Below, one piece after another: positions 12,607 through 26,384 of a stretch of DNA of 64,000 bases. Position numbers and translations under genes: made by a program. Positions within the stretch are counted from its first letter, which is position 1. Every line of letters begins with the position of its first letter. The notes beneath the pieces are model-generated. The model was not told the origin of the DNA. It did no database searches and saw nothing but the letters and a program-made list of their open reading frames with translations. This DNA is from Baylisascaris procyonis (Eukaryota; Nematoda; Chromadorea; Rhabditida; Ascarididae): NCBI GenBank assembly GCA_037389465.1, contig JAZARR010000184.1:806001-870000 (forward strand). Reading direction: 5' to 3'.

Positions 12607-13875
12607 AGGCTACATTACCTATTGTAGTGTGTGACTCTATTACGTTAATACCTTCAATTTACTTGAGATGGTCGGCTTTTATATGAATAAAAAATATCCA
12701 TTTGAAGTAAAACATTATAAAAAGAAAAGTTTTATCCTAGGGAAAATATTTTTCGATGAAATTATTATTGAAAGGAAAACTTATTAAAAAATGAGAGAAA
12801 GGAAATTATTTTCAGCAAATTTATGCACTATTTTCTTTTCTTAAAAATTCGACTATATTTCCAATATTGTATCGGCACATATTGCGGGTGTTTTCATCGT
12901 TCATATAAATTACTTGAAAAAATATGTCGCAATCTAATATTGGAATTTCAACTTAAATGCGACTCTGGAGCAGGTTATGCGATAAATTTTTTTTCCTATG
13001 TTCGTTTTATTTTAAATTTTATGTTTCTATGTTTCTATGTTTTTCATCGAAAAATCACTTCAATGTTAAGGAATCGGTGAACTGGTTGGTTGGGGACGAT
13101 TTTATTGTTGTTTTATCGACTCCTTCCTTGATTATTCGTTATGTTTACCACCTATTTCAGGAGTTGACTAGCAGTCAGATTTTCTAAACACTCAACCTTT
13201 CACGAGTAAATATAAGAAAATAGTTTTTGGTAAATCAATAGCATTACTATGAATAGCGATCGTTTCCAATTGAAAAAAACAAATTGTTTTGTTTGGAGAA
13301 AATCGAAATTTGTTGAAAAGATTTTCTCCTTCAACGAATAATTCAGAAACTTTCAGCGAAAAGGCGAATCTCGATGAATCATTCTTTAGCAATCAAACAA
13401 TTTTATCGACGTTCTTTATCGCAAAGGAATGTTTTTTTTTAACTTTTCGAAGAAAATTGTAATGAATGCAGCAGAAAAAAATTTTTGATAAAGCTGCTAC
13501 AAGTCATATTCAATAATCATCATTGTTCACCAAACGCATCGTGTGTCTTTTTTCCTGCTTGCTCATGCAAATCTTTTATCATTGTATTCACTTCAACCCT
13601 CCTAATTGAGAAGAATATATTTTGGACGTCATGATGTCATAACACCACAGTGATGTCATGTCATGCATGTGTTTGACTGTCTGTCCGACAATTCAATTCG
13701 TGAATTATAGGAATTGCGGCAATAAATTTTGATAAATTCAGTCTATGTCACATAATCCTTCTGTGTCCTAATTTCGTTATAACTCATTATTTTTACATGA
13801 GTCATTAAAATTCAAGCGCGCTAAGAATCTACATATTAAATCTGCATTGCAATCAGCTGTTCGTAGCTCAACAAA

Positions 13876-13900
13876 AAAACTTCACGGCGGGTGAACTTTT
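13876..13900. repeat. Short hairpin with GGCGG loop
   Basis: TTCAC and GTGAA pair around GGCGG. After one C-C mismatch AAAA pairs with TTTT. It is the smallest member of the GC-loop hairpin set. Confidence 0.5.
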
Positions 13901-14433
13901 GCACCGATCTTGGCCGGTATTTTCATTGCTTTTGCTTATTCGAGGGGTCCATTTTCCTGGTGCGTAAGGTCTCGGCAGCAGTCTTATTTTTGGTCTTTTT
14001 TTGGTCGCAATCTTTTTTTTCTATTTTTGGCATATTTCCCGTGTTCCAATTACTTCCCGCATGTCTGCATTTATTTCTTGTTTTATTTTTGTGCACTTTT
14101 ACAAATGTGCATTTGCAGAATGCATCGTGGCGACGTCATACTTAAGCGTGCATGTGTTTGTCTGTCTGTGTGTCTCTGAAGCTGTTTTCCTGTCCGTCTC
14201 TGAAGCTGTTTTAGTCAGTGACAACTGAAAACAAGGTTGCTGAATTTGGAGGTTTGATGCATATCGCAGATCGAAAAATAGTGAATAAAGTGAATTCGAG
14301 GACTGTTGAGCCCCCTTATCACAGCGCTATCGATTGCTCGCGCAACATGCTGCCTCTACGCTGAAGCGTATGTGACAGCTGACGTCGCGCTGCAAAAAAT
14401 CTTAGAGTGCGCGGAAGGCAGGAATTTAGATTT

Positions 14434-14460
14434 GGGCGGGGGAAGGGGTTAGGGAAGGGG
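14434..14460 (+). other. G-quadruplex-type motif
   Basis: Runs GGG, GGGGG, GGGG, GGG and GGGG are separated by loops of 1-3 bases. This satisfies the usual intrastrand quadruplex pattern on the plus strand. Confidence 0.7.
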
Positions 14461-15394
14461 TGTTAGCACAATCTAGAGTGAGTGCTGTGCACATTCGGTG
14501 CTTCTAGGGGTCCCCATGCTCATTTGGGCCTTATATTTGATTCCCTTTAAAAGTATAAGAGAGAGAGGGGATGAAGAGTACATGAGGTGATAATGTGCAG
14601 TTGTTATTTGATGCGATAAGGCGTTGCATGCTTTTAAGGTTTTTAAAGATATGCTTGCTTATCAAGACGGCTGTCACTTAGACGGTTGTCGGCTGTTCAT
14701 AGCGACGTTCACATGAGTCATCTTGACCGTATTTCTTTTGCAGCTCTTTTCCCACTTCAGAATATTCATAGCTCCTATGTAACAGTGCTATGCTTTATTT
14801 CTCGCTCTTCGCTCTCATATATTCCATTTCAAACCCCTTCTGTGGTTTTCATTCCAGTAATTTCTATGTTAAAAATGCATCCAGAATGACCGTTCAGTCT
14901 ATCTCGGACACTTTATTCAACTACCTCAAACATCTAAACTTAAAACAATTGCTATTTTTATATGCATCATAAAAAGTGAGGCGTTCTTTGTTTGCGCTGT
15001 TGATTTTACTGCATCGAGGACTCGCTATGAAAGAGGGAGTGGAGATGTGGGATCGTCTTCCCGAATTAAACGGCAGATGATGTAGCTAGGTATATAAGTT
15101 TCGTAACAGGTACATTATGGTGTAATCATGTGATTAAATAATGCTGACCTCATACTGTCTTTTTTGAATATCGGAGAGGAATGGGGAGGGGAAATGTAAT
15201 ATTTAAGTAGGGGTCTTGAGTTGGTGAAAACCTTTACGATATTAAACATTGGAGGGGAACCCAAAAATTTAAAAATTCTGATCAATAATTTTCACTCGAG
15301 ATCCAAAATTTTTACTACGTTTGCTTAATGGTGTTCTCATTGCATAAAAATATTTCAGAATTAAGCACTGACTTTCCTTTATCTCATCCGCTCA

Positions 15395-15500
15395 CTGGGT
15401 CTCGATAGCGCAGCGGAAAGTAGCGCGAACGATTGGGGAACAGGCTGTTGGTTCAGGAAACAGCCTACCGGTTCGGAAAGCAGCGTGCCGGGTCCACTCT
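15395..15500 (+). pseudogene. tRNA-like relic (tRNA-Met-like 5' half)
   Basis: CTCGATAGCGCAG followed by TAGCGCG matches the start and A-box region of tRNA-Met-type genes (CTCGATAGCGCAG..GGTAGCGCG). Downstream there is no intact anticodon or T arm. Instead an 8-bp hairpin (AGGCTGTT with AACAGCCT) and repeated CGGTTCGG / TGGTTCAGG words follow. This fits a tRNA pseudogene or the head of a tRNA-derived SINE. It is the start of a 148-codon open frame that I do not regard as a gene. Confidence 0.5.
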
Positions 15501-16082
15501 AGTAAGTGCGGTAGAGAGCTGCGTAAGTATGAGACGTTGCTGTGGTCTGCGTGATTTGTATAAAACACCGCTTAGCAACAACTGTCATCGTGTTTGTATG
15601 TTCATATGGATTTTTATCGGCATTGAACAATTTAAATCGCCCACTGCATTGGCCACGTCAACTAAATTCGCATATGTCCTTGCCTTGCCAACCGACCAAA
15701 ACAGATTCATATTTTTGAAATTTCAATTAAATGGTCATCCGCTTATTCGATTGGGACAAATCTATGCAGGGCTGTTCGCATACCTAATTGGAATGCACTA
15801 CGCTCACCTCAACCCTTCAAAGCTCCGGGTTAGATCCGATTCGAGTTGGCCAATTGCCTTATATCCGGCCCCAACTTGACGCTGCTTTAGCCTATCCGCA
15901 TTTGGTCATACATGAAATGCGGCTTCAGTCTGATCGCCATAAGAGTTGGAACCGGATTTCATCCACATCCCTCTTTATACATCTAATCAGCAAACATAAA
16001 AAGTCTAGCTGAACGCTTAACTGCACGGTCTGTGCCTTTCAAGCAGAAATGTTTGTTAGCTCCTATCAGTTGAAATGCCTCT

Positions 16083-16125
16083 CCCCCGCCCCCTCCTTCC
16101 TCCCCTTTTCCATCCCCCCCCCCAC
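16083..16125 (-). other. C-rich tract (G-quadruplex-type on minus strand)
   Basis: Several runs of three or more C, ending in a run of about ten C, lie within about 42 bases. No gene context. Confidence 0.55.
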
Positions 16126-17272
16126 TTGTTATGATTACAACTCTAAATCATCTAATATATGAAATCATCCATATCTGAATAATATTTACGTTTAACGAAC
16201 CATCGACGAAAATAGAAAAACGATAATAACGGCAATATTATAAAAATAATAAAATAAACCAAGAAGTGAATGAAAGGGAAGCATTAACTTAGTAAAGGCA
16301 AAACAATAAAGTCAACATTGAACAGTCAGTAGGGATTAGACACTAAAGATCGATTGAATTCACTGGATGAGAGAATAACAAACGATTGCTTCTAGAAGGA
16401 AAGTTTAGAGTCTTTGCTCGAAAAAGAAGGATGAAATGAACGTAGAATGATTTGTGAAGAGCTCACCTAGTGAACTTTCACTACAAAGCTTGATCTGTTT
16501 GTGGCTTGATGGAAATAAGAGAAAAGTGTCAAGGGTCAACGAATAATATGAAAAAAGACCTGCTTAGAATGCCGAACGCATTTTTATTGAAAGAAACGGA
16601 AAAATAAAATTTGAATATTCGGTATCGTTTATGAAATGTGTAGACAATAATCGATGTCAGTTTAGACTGTTTCCCATAAAAATACCAAAATCACCGATAA
16701 TATTTTTAATTGAGAAAAGGATATTGCACAGTCGGGGAGGGCATTCATTAATAAAATTTTCTATGCAATATACGGCTTTTTTTTCGGTAGAGATGTTTAG
16801 TTGTGAGGTTGATGATCAATCAATCAAAATAATTCATAATATTCGATCGCTGAATTATAAAGGTTCTTATAAATTTTAAGTTTATCCACAAAAAGCATTA
16901 GCGAATTCTGCAGTTTCTTGTAGCATTCATTTACATATGACATAAATAAAAATGGTCCGAGTGCACTTCATTATCACACACCACTGATTACACCCTTAAC
17001 TTTGCAATGGATCCCTCTGTTTTGGTATGGAAATTAGAACTGCTGAGGAAACGAATTAAAGTGGAATTTCACTAGAAGCCTTAGCTTTATGAAGGTGTAC
17101 ATATTGTATATATCTGTTGGCGTACATAATCTTGCATGTTCTTGCCTGTATTCTTACCTATAGATAGTGGCTAATATGAACAATGTGATTGTATGTTCAT
17201 CGTTCGTAAGCTTCGACATAATAACGATTAAATATTGATGATAGACTCTATAATCTGCTAGTTGAAGAATTT

Positions 17273-20200
17273 ATGGCACCGAATAAGAAATCATGCGATC
17301 CTCATTCGAATGGGGCACCAAAGCGTCGTGGTCGTCGACGAAAAGAGATTGCGGAATTGGTGAGTTGCTTAGAGGAAACTTCTACTTATATGAAATAATT
17401 TACCATCCAGCCTTCATCGCGATAAATGATGTATTCATTAGGGGGAAGGGGACGGGTAAGAGGAAGGAAAAGAAAGGGATATTCAAGAAATTTTGAAGGA
17501 GAAACCGAATGCTTTCTTTCTACTAGAAAAGTATCGCCGAAGGTATGTTAATTTTGGAATACATAGTTTGTTTCAAGATATCACTCCAACATATGTGATT
17601 TCCTAATTTGTCACTTATCGGATACCCTAAAAATACACTAAATCTCATACTCTGTAGGAGAAGAGAAAGTTGTGTCTAGACTCTGTGGCTTGACACCAAA
17701 GCTCAATCTCAGCTCTATGAGGGAAAGGTGGCCGGATCACGGCTGTAAGGAAAGTAGTTGAAGTTCTACATGCAGCAATCACAACTGGAATATTTTTCAC
17801 CACTAGTACCCTACTAACCGACCCTTGCTGACACCTTGCAATGGTGGATTAAAGGGAGATTAACTTCTCAAGAAAAGAACGAAACACCCTTTCAGCGTTC
17901 TTGCTAGCTATAGTTAAGTAGCAGACTCGAAGCTGGTAATAAGCAGCTGGCGATAACTTAATTCATTATTAAGTTTAGTGTCCTCAATTGGCAAATAATG
18001 GATTCAGTTTCAGGAAGACAAAATCTTGACCAACGAGCAATTGGAAAAGCGCAACAGACGACGCGACAATAATAGGTTGGCAGCAGCTAAGTTGAGACAA
18101 AAGAAGATCAACGAAATGAGTTCATTAAAGGAGGTATTTATTTTTTGTTGCATAACTTTGATGACATTACTGATTGTTAACACTTATGAAAAGAGGCAAG
18201 TTTAGAGTGCTATGATTGATGAATATACTCGTTAGTTGATGATGTGAATAGAGATGATGCTTTGATCGAGATATCAGAAATGGGGGACATAGAAAGAACG
18301 GAGGACATAGTTTGCTGAGAAGAGAACTCATAAGAAGGTAGTGAAAGGTTGTGTCCTATTCCACATTCGCAATCGTTCATAATCCAACCTAGGCTATAAG
18401 CTGTTATTATGAGCATTACAATAATATCAGTTATGTTAACACAAACAGTTGTGTTTGTTGTTGGGGGTGTGATGAGATATACTCATGCGGATATCCATGT
18501 TGGAAGAAAACTTGAAGAAGGGAGGGGAGAATTTAATTATTATTTTCACTCGCAACTAATATGTCTAATCGTAGACGTTGATCATAAACGATTTATTTAT
18601 TTTGCAGTTGTATAAAAATTGAAAAACTAATTCGTACTGGATATTTATCAGTGCCTAATAAAGTTCTATCTGTTATTCCTTATAAGATGTGTGGATACTT
18701 GAGTGGTGGTTGGATATTGTAGTGCGCTTTGATCACCTCCTTCCATGAAGGTCTTTGTCGAGACATTCTAGAAAGCGAATAGAATGCTTATTTATCAGAA
18801 ATCTCCCTCATAAAAAGTGACATCACCTCAATTTCAGAAGGTCGGTGAACTGGGAAGGCTTGTTGATGATTTGGTATGTTCTTTTTTTAGATGATCGTAT
18901 AATTTTTAATGATTTTATAGAAAAAATTCAAATAAAACTTCCCAATTGTTCTTTATGCATTGATCACTTAGAGTGCATAAAATTATTTCTGCACAGCATT
19001 ATCGAATCATTCAATCATATCGGTTTCATTTCAAGTTTCCATAATTCATACTCCGTTATTACTCGTTTTTTTTCTTGCTAATTTACTGATTTCTTTCAAA
19101 ATATTGGTTTAATGCCATCACCGCTTAACTATCAGTAAGTTTTGTTAAGTTTTCTTATGTTTATTTTATATCTTCCAAACTTAGAAAATGGTAAGATGTG
19201 GCATTTTTACCGCAAATATGGTGTCTTCTGTAGCTAATGTTGAAAGTTACATTCGCCTTCATCCCTTCCTAATCCCATCGCCTTCTTAAACAACCACCCT
19301 TTTTGATGGGTTTACCTTGTGAAGAGTTGGATGTGTTTTTCCATGTCATGAATATTTACATTCCTAGCAATCGATTACAAGGAGATGAAAGAGGAGGTGG
19401 GTCGACGTTCACTAACAGTAAAAAAAGGTTAGTCGGGAGTAAAACAGTGGCAAATCCCTCAAACATTTTGTGAGTCAAGTGGCTGTGCGTATCGGGGGAG
19501 GGAAGTGAAAGATAGGGATCCCCTCCCCCATCTGAACTCAACATTAGTCTCGAGTATTGCCCCGCTTTTATTCATAACTAAAAAGAACATATACAATGGA
19601 TTTGCAGTAATGTCGCCGATCTTTGCTCGTTTAGAAGTTTCAGATGGCAATCGATGAAGAATATTACTTCTTCTTTGATCATCAAAAGCCTTTGATCTTG
19701 TTTAGCATTAATTGAACGTTATTCTAATATTTTTTATGAATTACTAGTTATTGCAAAGGATTTCTTAATGAGTGCATTATTGATAATACAATATTTTAGA
19801 TGCAAGTTGTTATGAATAGTGGTTGTGCTCTTCCACTGCACATACACGAAACACTGCAGAAGTATACTAAAGTCGAGAACTTGAATTATTATGTGAACAT
19901 TAATGAAGCTTCTCCACAAAACATCGTCTCAATCGTACCACCAGCAAACATCCTGTCGAATGCTGTAGAGTCGGCTGGTGTTAACGAAGGGATACCTGCC
20001 GACGAAATTATGGAGCTTCAATTATCGGCTGAATGTGTCGTAACCGAACAAGTGCCACCATGTGAATCTGGTGAACGAATTAATTTTGTTGGCAACAATT
20101 TAAACGACGCTGCGGATCTTCGCGGATGGAAGGATTCTGAAACGATGGGTACTGGTGAAGTGAGTCAAAAATTGAGTTTCTCTTTTATGAATCAAGAAGT

Positions 20201-22092
20201 CTTTGCTGAAATTGTTGTAGACCTTTCTTTTCAAGTGCAGTATAAAAGATTTGAGAGGAAATATATCAGAAAATGAGGTGTGACATAAATAGTCTCGTTT
20301 AGAATAAAACGGATCTCTTCATTCCAATCACATGCTCGTATCTGATAGCTACAAAGGTGCAGAATGTTTGGAATGATAGCATTTAACAACAATAGGCACA
20401 GGTGAAACGAGCTTGTTGCGACTTAGGTAACATGTCGTCTTTTGTTTTCGCGCTACATTACTGAATCGTTTCGACTTCCAGCGTACCCGAACTTGGATGA
20501 CGGTTTGATGTGCTTTAGTTTGTAAGGCATCGTCGTCTTCATTGTAGGTTTCCAATAGCTTTGGGATAATAATATGTCGGAAGGTCTGAGGTTGTTACAA
20601 TTCTCGCAGTCTTTTCGAAAGCCATTGAATTTTAAAGTTCGTGATTTTCTCGTGAAGTAGCCCCACTCATAACACGGTCACTAAAAAACAAGAATCAAGC
20701 AATAAAATTCGTAGCCCCTTTAGTATAATCCGCACAATGTTCTATTTATTAAGCGTTGGTCACCTGTGTAAATTTAAAGGTACGTATGCGTGGATTTTTG
20801 GTCGAATGGCTAGTGCATCTGATTGCTGTGCACGATGCTTTGTGGGAAGTCGTTGCTGTATAGTACGACCCTTTATGTTAGGCTCGTACTATACAGCTAT
20901 GATCATTGCAAGAGAAAATCGATCATCGATTTTGGTCAGTAAACTGGATTTGCAAATTTGTGATATTCCAATCCAGCAGGTACATTTCAGGATCCCACGC
21001 TATCGACTTTGGACGTTAGATATTCGGTGAACAATCAACCAACATCGAAACAAGAAGACGAGCGACCAACTTTTATTACTGGTTTCACTTCGAATATCGA
21101 GACGAACGTCTCACCTTTGGCGATACCTTCTATCCCAACACCAACACCTATTGCTGGTAAATGCTTCAGTATAATATCTCTTTTAAGTAATATTTGAGAG
21201 AATTAGACACAAATTGCTTGTCCACGTTGACTTCGAGTTCTTACTTTTAAAAAGCGATCTTAATAGAGAGAGTTGATATCATTCACATTTTCGGTAGTGA
21301 ATGGTTATTCACTATTATAGTTATTTTAATTGTGAAAGGAGTGATTCTATAATCATAAATATACGTTTGTTATGTCCCTATCATCGTACTTTGCATATTA
21401 CATCAACGATGATACCCATCATATACTAAGGTGGAGATTCATAATGGCAAATATTAAAGAGCGGAATTTAATAAAGGGACTTAATCATATAGGGGGCGTT
21501 ATTTGTTCATCGAAAACGTTTGGTGAGGGATTTGTTACAAGTTTTTTTTTTACTTTTTACTTGCAGTGATTTAATGAAGTATATAAACACCATTATCAAA
21601 TAATCCAAACAGAATCGATGAAACGATATCGTTGCACATATATCTCTCCATTAGAAAAAGTTGAACATCAGTGTTGGAATGCATGAATTTAGAAATCGAA
21701 TACCGCAGTCAATCTTCTCATTTCACTATAAGGAGCTGATAGCAATGATGGACAATTCCAGTAAAATTGGCACGCTACATATCACTAATGAGATTTTAGA
21801 TTCCTCTGATTACGAGAAAACAAACGAGTCAACCTCGACCGTGAAAAATAAAGCAATCAAATTTTCTAACTTTTTCGAGAAGAAAAATTGACTTTGTTTG
21901 ATTGTGAGAGTTAACTCCGGAGTCAATTAATGGGATCGCCTATCACAAATTATGAGCATTCGATTTGTTGCAGAGATGCACGCTATCATGGAATGGTGTG
22001 GTCAACTAAACGATGGGCCAACTCATTTAACGCCTATCGAAAAGAACCAAACCCCGCCATTAATGGTGTCACCAATATTCACGAAGCTTTGA
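17273..22092 (+). CDS. bZIP transcription factor (AP-1/ATF3-like basic region), six exons
   Basis: Exons: 17273-17359, 18014-18133, 18838-18873, 19800-20159, 20991-21156, 21974-22092. All phases agree, giving 295 residues. A short basic N-terminus (APKRRGRRRKEI) leads to the DNA-binding region EKRNRRRDNNRLAAAKLRQK at about residues 40-59. It fits the bZIP signature N-x7-R-x9-L exactly, with Leu heptads LKEKVGEL and GRLVDDL. Only three clear zipper leucines are present, so the zipper is short and probably pairs with a partner. Fos, Jun and ATF3 proteins have Cys in AAAKCR; here it is Leu. The rest is a polar tail with Pro/Thr runs (IPSIPTPTPIA) that ends MVSPIFTKL and resembles an activation region. 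An AG at 17261 (CTGCTAG) just upstream of the ATG could accept a spliced leader. A possible 6-nt microexon lies at 19185-19190. The orthologue is unclear. Confidence 0.85.
18134..19799 (+). other. bZIP introns 2 and 3
   Basis: Introns span 18134-18837 and 18874-19799. Apart from the candidate microexon at 19185-19190 and short minus-strand open frames that begin without an ATG, nothing is seen. Confidence 0.6.
20855..20897. repeat. Intronic perfect 14-bp inverted repeat
   Basis: GCTGTATAGTACGA at 20855-20868 is perfectly complementary to 20884-20897, with a 15-base loop. It lies in the fourth bZIP intron, so the pre-mRNA would carry a stable stem-loop. Confidence 0.85.
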
Positions 22093-23944
22093 GAATTAAT
22101 TTTTATATTTCATTTATATTTTGGGAAATATATAACAGTTAAAGGAAATATATAACATTTAATGAGTGATCTTTTTTGATTGAACAATAGCAACGAGCAC
22201 TAATGAGTAATTTCACTCATGAATTCCTTTTTAGAGTTAATTCTTCGAAATTTGCGATTCGTTAATCCCATTTCATCGTTTCTTAAACTATCACCAATCG
22301 ACTCATCTAACGTTCAATTACTTTGAAAATGAGTTTTGATCGAGATGCAGTAAGGAATCCTTCATCGTTAGCAATGAATAGAAAAGTTGGAATATTTTAT
22401 CACTAGAATAAGCCTATTCATATTTTCCAAAATTTAATATTTCCTCCAAACAGAGATATTTTTACTGATTGTTTTGCAATCTTTTCCAGATAAAATTTTC
22501 TTTTCGAAAAATTCACTCTATATTTGAGGAAATATTATTTATTTTTTTTTTTTGAAAAGGGATGTTTTTATGCTGCGAATAACTGTCAAAAATTTGTATA
22601 TCGTAAATCATATTCTCGATTATTACTATAAAATACAAATTAATGTTAATGAAGCATTTTATTATAATAAAACAACGGTAATGCCTTGATTATTTTTGTT
22701 ATACGGTTGAATGAGATATCAACGTGCTAATATCATTTGGAAGGTTACCCTCATACCTGATAGATGCAAAACTTCATTGTGCAATCGGCGATCGATTAAG
22801 TACCCTCATGTTCCTTCGTACGACTCCCCATGGTTTCATTGGGGTGCATATAGAATACAGATCACGTTGATTGCCCAAACATTTGAAGTATTTGAAGACG
22901 GTACTGTATCCGCAGTCATCCACAGGCTTTTGCTACGATAGACAATAACCCACTGAATGCTGTTTATGCTAGTCAACCCGTGACCTATCGTTGAAGATTC
23001 ATCCTGCCCAAGAAGGGATTAAAAACCTTGTTGATAAAATAAAACTCATTTCTATATGGGCAAGCTTAATTGTTACAGCGTCCTTCTCGTGTCTTCCCCT
23101 CCCTTCTTCGACCCTTTCCATCCGATAAGAACAAATTATTAAGCGTTCTTGAAAGTAATTCAGGTTATGCAAACGTTCACTACGCCTATGAAGGGAAGAG
23201 GTGAGCAGTTAAATAAACGTGAGACGCAATATGAATATGTTTTGGGATGTTTGTTTATCATCTTTTTCTATTGCCCCATTGGCTATCAGTATTGTTTGCG
23301 AATACTTCAACGCTCTCATAGAGATTCCATATAGTTAGGGCTGTGGTTGATAGTATTCTTGGAGGGGGAGGGATAATTAAATTTTGAAAGCTCACAATTA
23401 CAGAGAGGAGGGTGTGTTTTTGAACGAAACAAACTACGCATGACCAGCTTTTGTTGTTCGCAAATATTTCCAACTATTCAGGAGAAGGGGAGGGGTGGGA
23501 ATTTTTCGAATACTTTCCCGAGCTTGATTATATGTATGCACATGATTAACCATTCATATAGGTGTGCCTCAACCAATGCTTTTGTGTGTGTCACCTTTCA
23601 TTTACTAGTAATTTTATTCTATTGTTTTCTTCACTTTCACAGTAATATTAGAGGTGATTTTTAAAATATTTTTTGTAAAATATGAATTCTGCAGTTTTTT
23701 AAAGTTCAGAATTGGCGTTGTCTCAACAAGATTATTTCATCAAAATATATGGTGTCATACATGCTCCAGAAGTTTTCAGTTATAACCTATCTAAAAGGCA
23801 TGTATATGAATAACCATATTTAAACCTATCTAATAGAAAGGACGCCGATAGCGGTGTTCCTACGGATCCAGTCGAATGCGGTGTGTGCGAATCAAATAAA
23901 TTGATATAAATTCATGTATGATATTATGAAATCAAGTCAGATCC

Positions 23945-24012
23945 TATAGTCTAACGGCGAAGAATAATGCCGATCCCCCTGCGTCTTTAACATTCGATCG
24001 ACTCGGCCACCT
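23945..24012 (-). pseudogene. tRNA-like relic (Leu/Ser-type A box)
   Basis: On the minus strand GTGGCCGAGTCGATCGAATG resembles the A-box region of tRNA-Leu or tRNA-Ser. No intact T arm follows. The adjoining block GCCGTTAGACTATAGG resembles a segment at 36733-36752, which hints at a dispersed family. Confidence 0.35.
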
Positions 24013-25317
24013 CAGTTCTCGTTCGCAGACTCATCTAACCGACGGATGAAGGATCCCCCCAAAATGAAGTCGGTGATTAGTGAGGAATTATTTACGAGCT
24101 TGAAGGCTGATGGTCAAAAATTGTGTGATAAAACTAGTCAAACTTGTTCGATGCCCTAACCCTCTATGGTTAATACCGGAAAGTTATCGTCAGAGGTAGG
24201 AAATTACCATGATTAGAGCCATAATAGTTAATCGGCTTTCAACAGAGGTCAACAGCCATAATAGTTAAACAGAACAGAATATATTCAACATATGTCACAT
24301 TTCCGTCTTTAACTATCAAAACTGGCAGATACGGTGAACAGTAATAGCGAATATCTGCAGATAAAAGTGATACTCTCATGTGCCTTGTCTTCGACATAGT
24401 GTACATAATATTTGTAATGGAACTTTAATAAAATTTATGCGAAAAAAGTGCAAACGAAGTGTACGGTACGGTTTAGTTGTTTTTTCTGTATTTCGCATCC
24501 TTGATAGTTTTTTAACCTCCCTAAGTGAAGGACATTAACACTGTGAGAGGGAAAGAAGAGTCATCCTGCGAAAGTTTAGTTTTTCCTGATCAAATCACTC
24601 CCACAAGATTCTAATCTAGGCCTCAAAGCATACAGCTCTTGGCCGATTATTCTCCTCTCTTCATTTGCCAACCCCGCCCGCACTATACTCAACCAGTTGA
24701 CCTGCTAATATTGGTAGCTGGTCTGAACATGGTACGTACTCGTGCCTATAGAAACATTAAAAACCAGTAGTGCTGCAGATATTTACCTTCCCATGTCACG
24801 AGAAAGATGCATACCCCTGACAAGGAGCTGCTAAGGTGCTTTGTTGGGGGTGTGTATGCATCCTGTTACGGCCCCCTTTCCCAAAGACTAGATTACTGCA
24901 AACTGAACAGCTCTAAAGAGAAATGCTTTTCGGTTTAGAAAGTTCCATCAGTGGACTAATAGGAAAAGAGGGAATGAGGCTCACATCAACGAATGAGGTT
25001 CAACTCGCTCGCGATTGGGCTGAAACCGGAGTTGTTCTACCGGAGCTGGTTAAAGCCGTCTCCACCTCGTCATCGACTAAACTCTCTTCCGGTTCTAACC
25101 AGTATCGGCGAAACATGATGTAGTGGGGGAAGGGAGAGGTTGGAGGGAGTAAAGAACTTAGTAGTAGTTTGGATTTAGCGACAGATTCATTCGAAACAGT
25201 TTTTGGCTAGTAAGCAGATGCAATTGTTAGTGAGGGGAAACTTCAGGTTTTAAAAAGTTAGCGAACTTTGATACGAAACTGTTTCAAATAGAAAACGAGT
25301 TTATATTGATAGTCTAA

Positions 25318-25390
25318 GCAGATGCAGTGGTCGAACTGGTTGTGTGTCACATCGGCAATCTTAAGGTTCGAGGTTCATCCCCATTCCATC
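25318..25390 (+). pseudogene. tRNA-like relic
   Basis: An A-box-like segment (GATGCAGTGGTCGAACTGG) is followed 26 bases later by a B-box-like GGTTCGAGG. Stems do not close properly. Probably a tRNA-derived repeat fragment. Confidence 0.35.
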
Positions 25391-26384
25391 TACCATGTTA
25401 ATGCAAGTATTTAAGTGTTCTTTGGGAAAATTATTGAGGAGGAAACACTGCGACAAACAGAGACACACTCAACCGGTGACTGTCCCCCACAAGAAGCGTA
25501 TTGCCAATTGCAAGAAGTTTCGACACCTTACCTTGCAATTGTGTTCTTACCTGCCCGAGTCTACAGCCAAACACCTCTCCACACCTTCTTTGATCAATTT
25601 CGACAACCGCATGCTAGCTCGATCACATCCTTGAGCTCTTACCTTCATTTGGCTATAGAGCTGCACTTAATTTCCAATAGTCTTTTTGCAGCCGTATATT
25701 ATATCAAGGATCTACTAATTACGTGGTTGCTGCCGTTGTTATTGATTTGAGATGGTGAGAGGTACTGCGGTTTTTATCGGTTTTATAGAAGCTGGGAAGT
25801 GCTGTTTCGACAAGCTTTTTTGCATAATTAATGCAAATGTTTTCAAGGAACCTGACATCGAGTAACTATAGTATTTTCCACTACATTTGTGTGTATAAGA
25901 GGGGAAGGGGGCATAAATGAAAAAAAATTGCAAATTTTTATAATTTGCATATTTACAGTATATAAAAAAAACAGTTAAGAAAGCGGCGATGTTAATGCTA
26001 ACAATAGAAATAGCTTCTTGTCCGCAAATGAGTTTCTTGTATACTGTTTGCAAATCGAGCGAATGCTTTCTCGAAGGATGTCCGCATAAAGGCGAATTTT
26101 TTTGAGGATAAACCTAAGTGGGATAAACGGAAGTTGCTGCATTTCTAACAACATTGGCTTCGGTCCATTATCATCTTATATTCGGTAGCAAAATGTTGTA
26201 GACTCTGTAATGCTGTGGTGCATCGTCCTATACTCGTTATAATGATCCCACTCAGGAGAGAGAGAATTTTATTATTTTATTAGTTCGATTTACCTTTCTC
26301 GGCTGTTAATTGAAACTTTTGGTAGCTTTATATGCTAACTTCATGAATACAGATACTGTTTGCAGAAGACGAGGAAAGCTATAC

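Larger units (their letters stand above)
22093..26384. other. Intergenic stretch
   Basis: No gene recognised. Near 22133-22160 GGAAATATATAACA is duplicated in tandem; near 24215-24265 CATAATAGTTAA is duplicated. tRNA-like relics occur near 23945-24015 and 25318-25390. Confidence 0.5.

Noticed and set aside
15433..15879. 148-codon plus-strand open frame
   Set aside because: It begins inside a tRNA-like relic, has no recognisable domain and no splice or polyadenylation context. Possibly repeat-derived.
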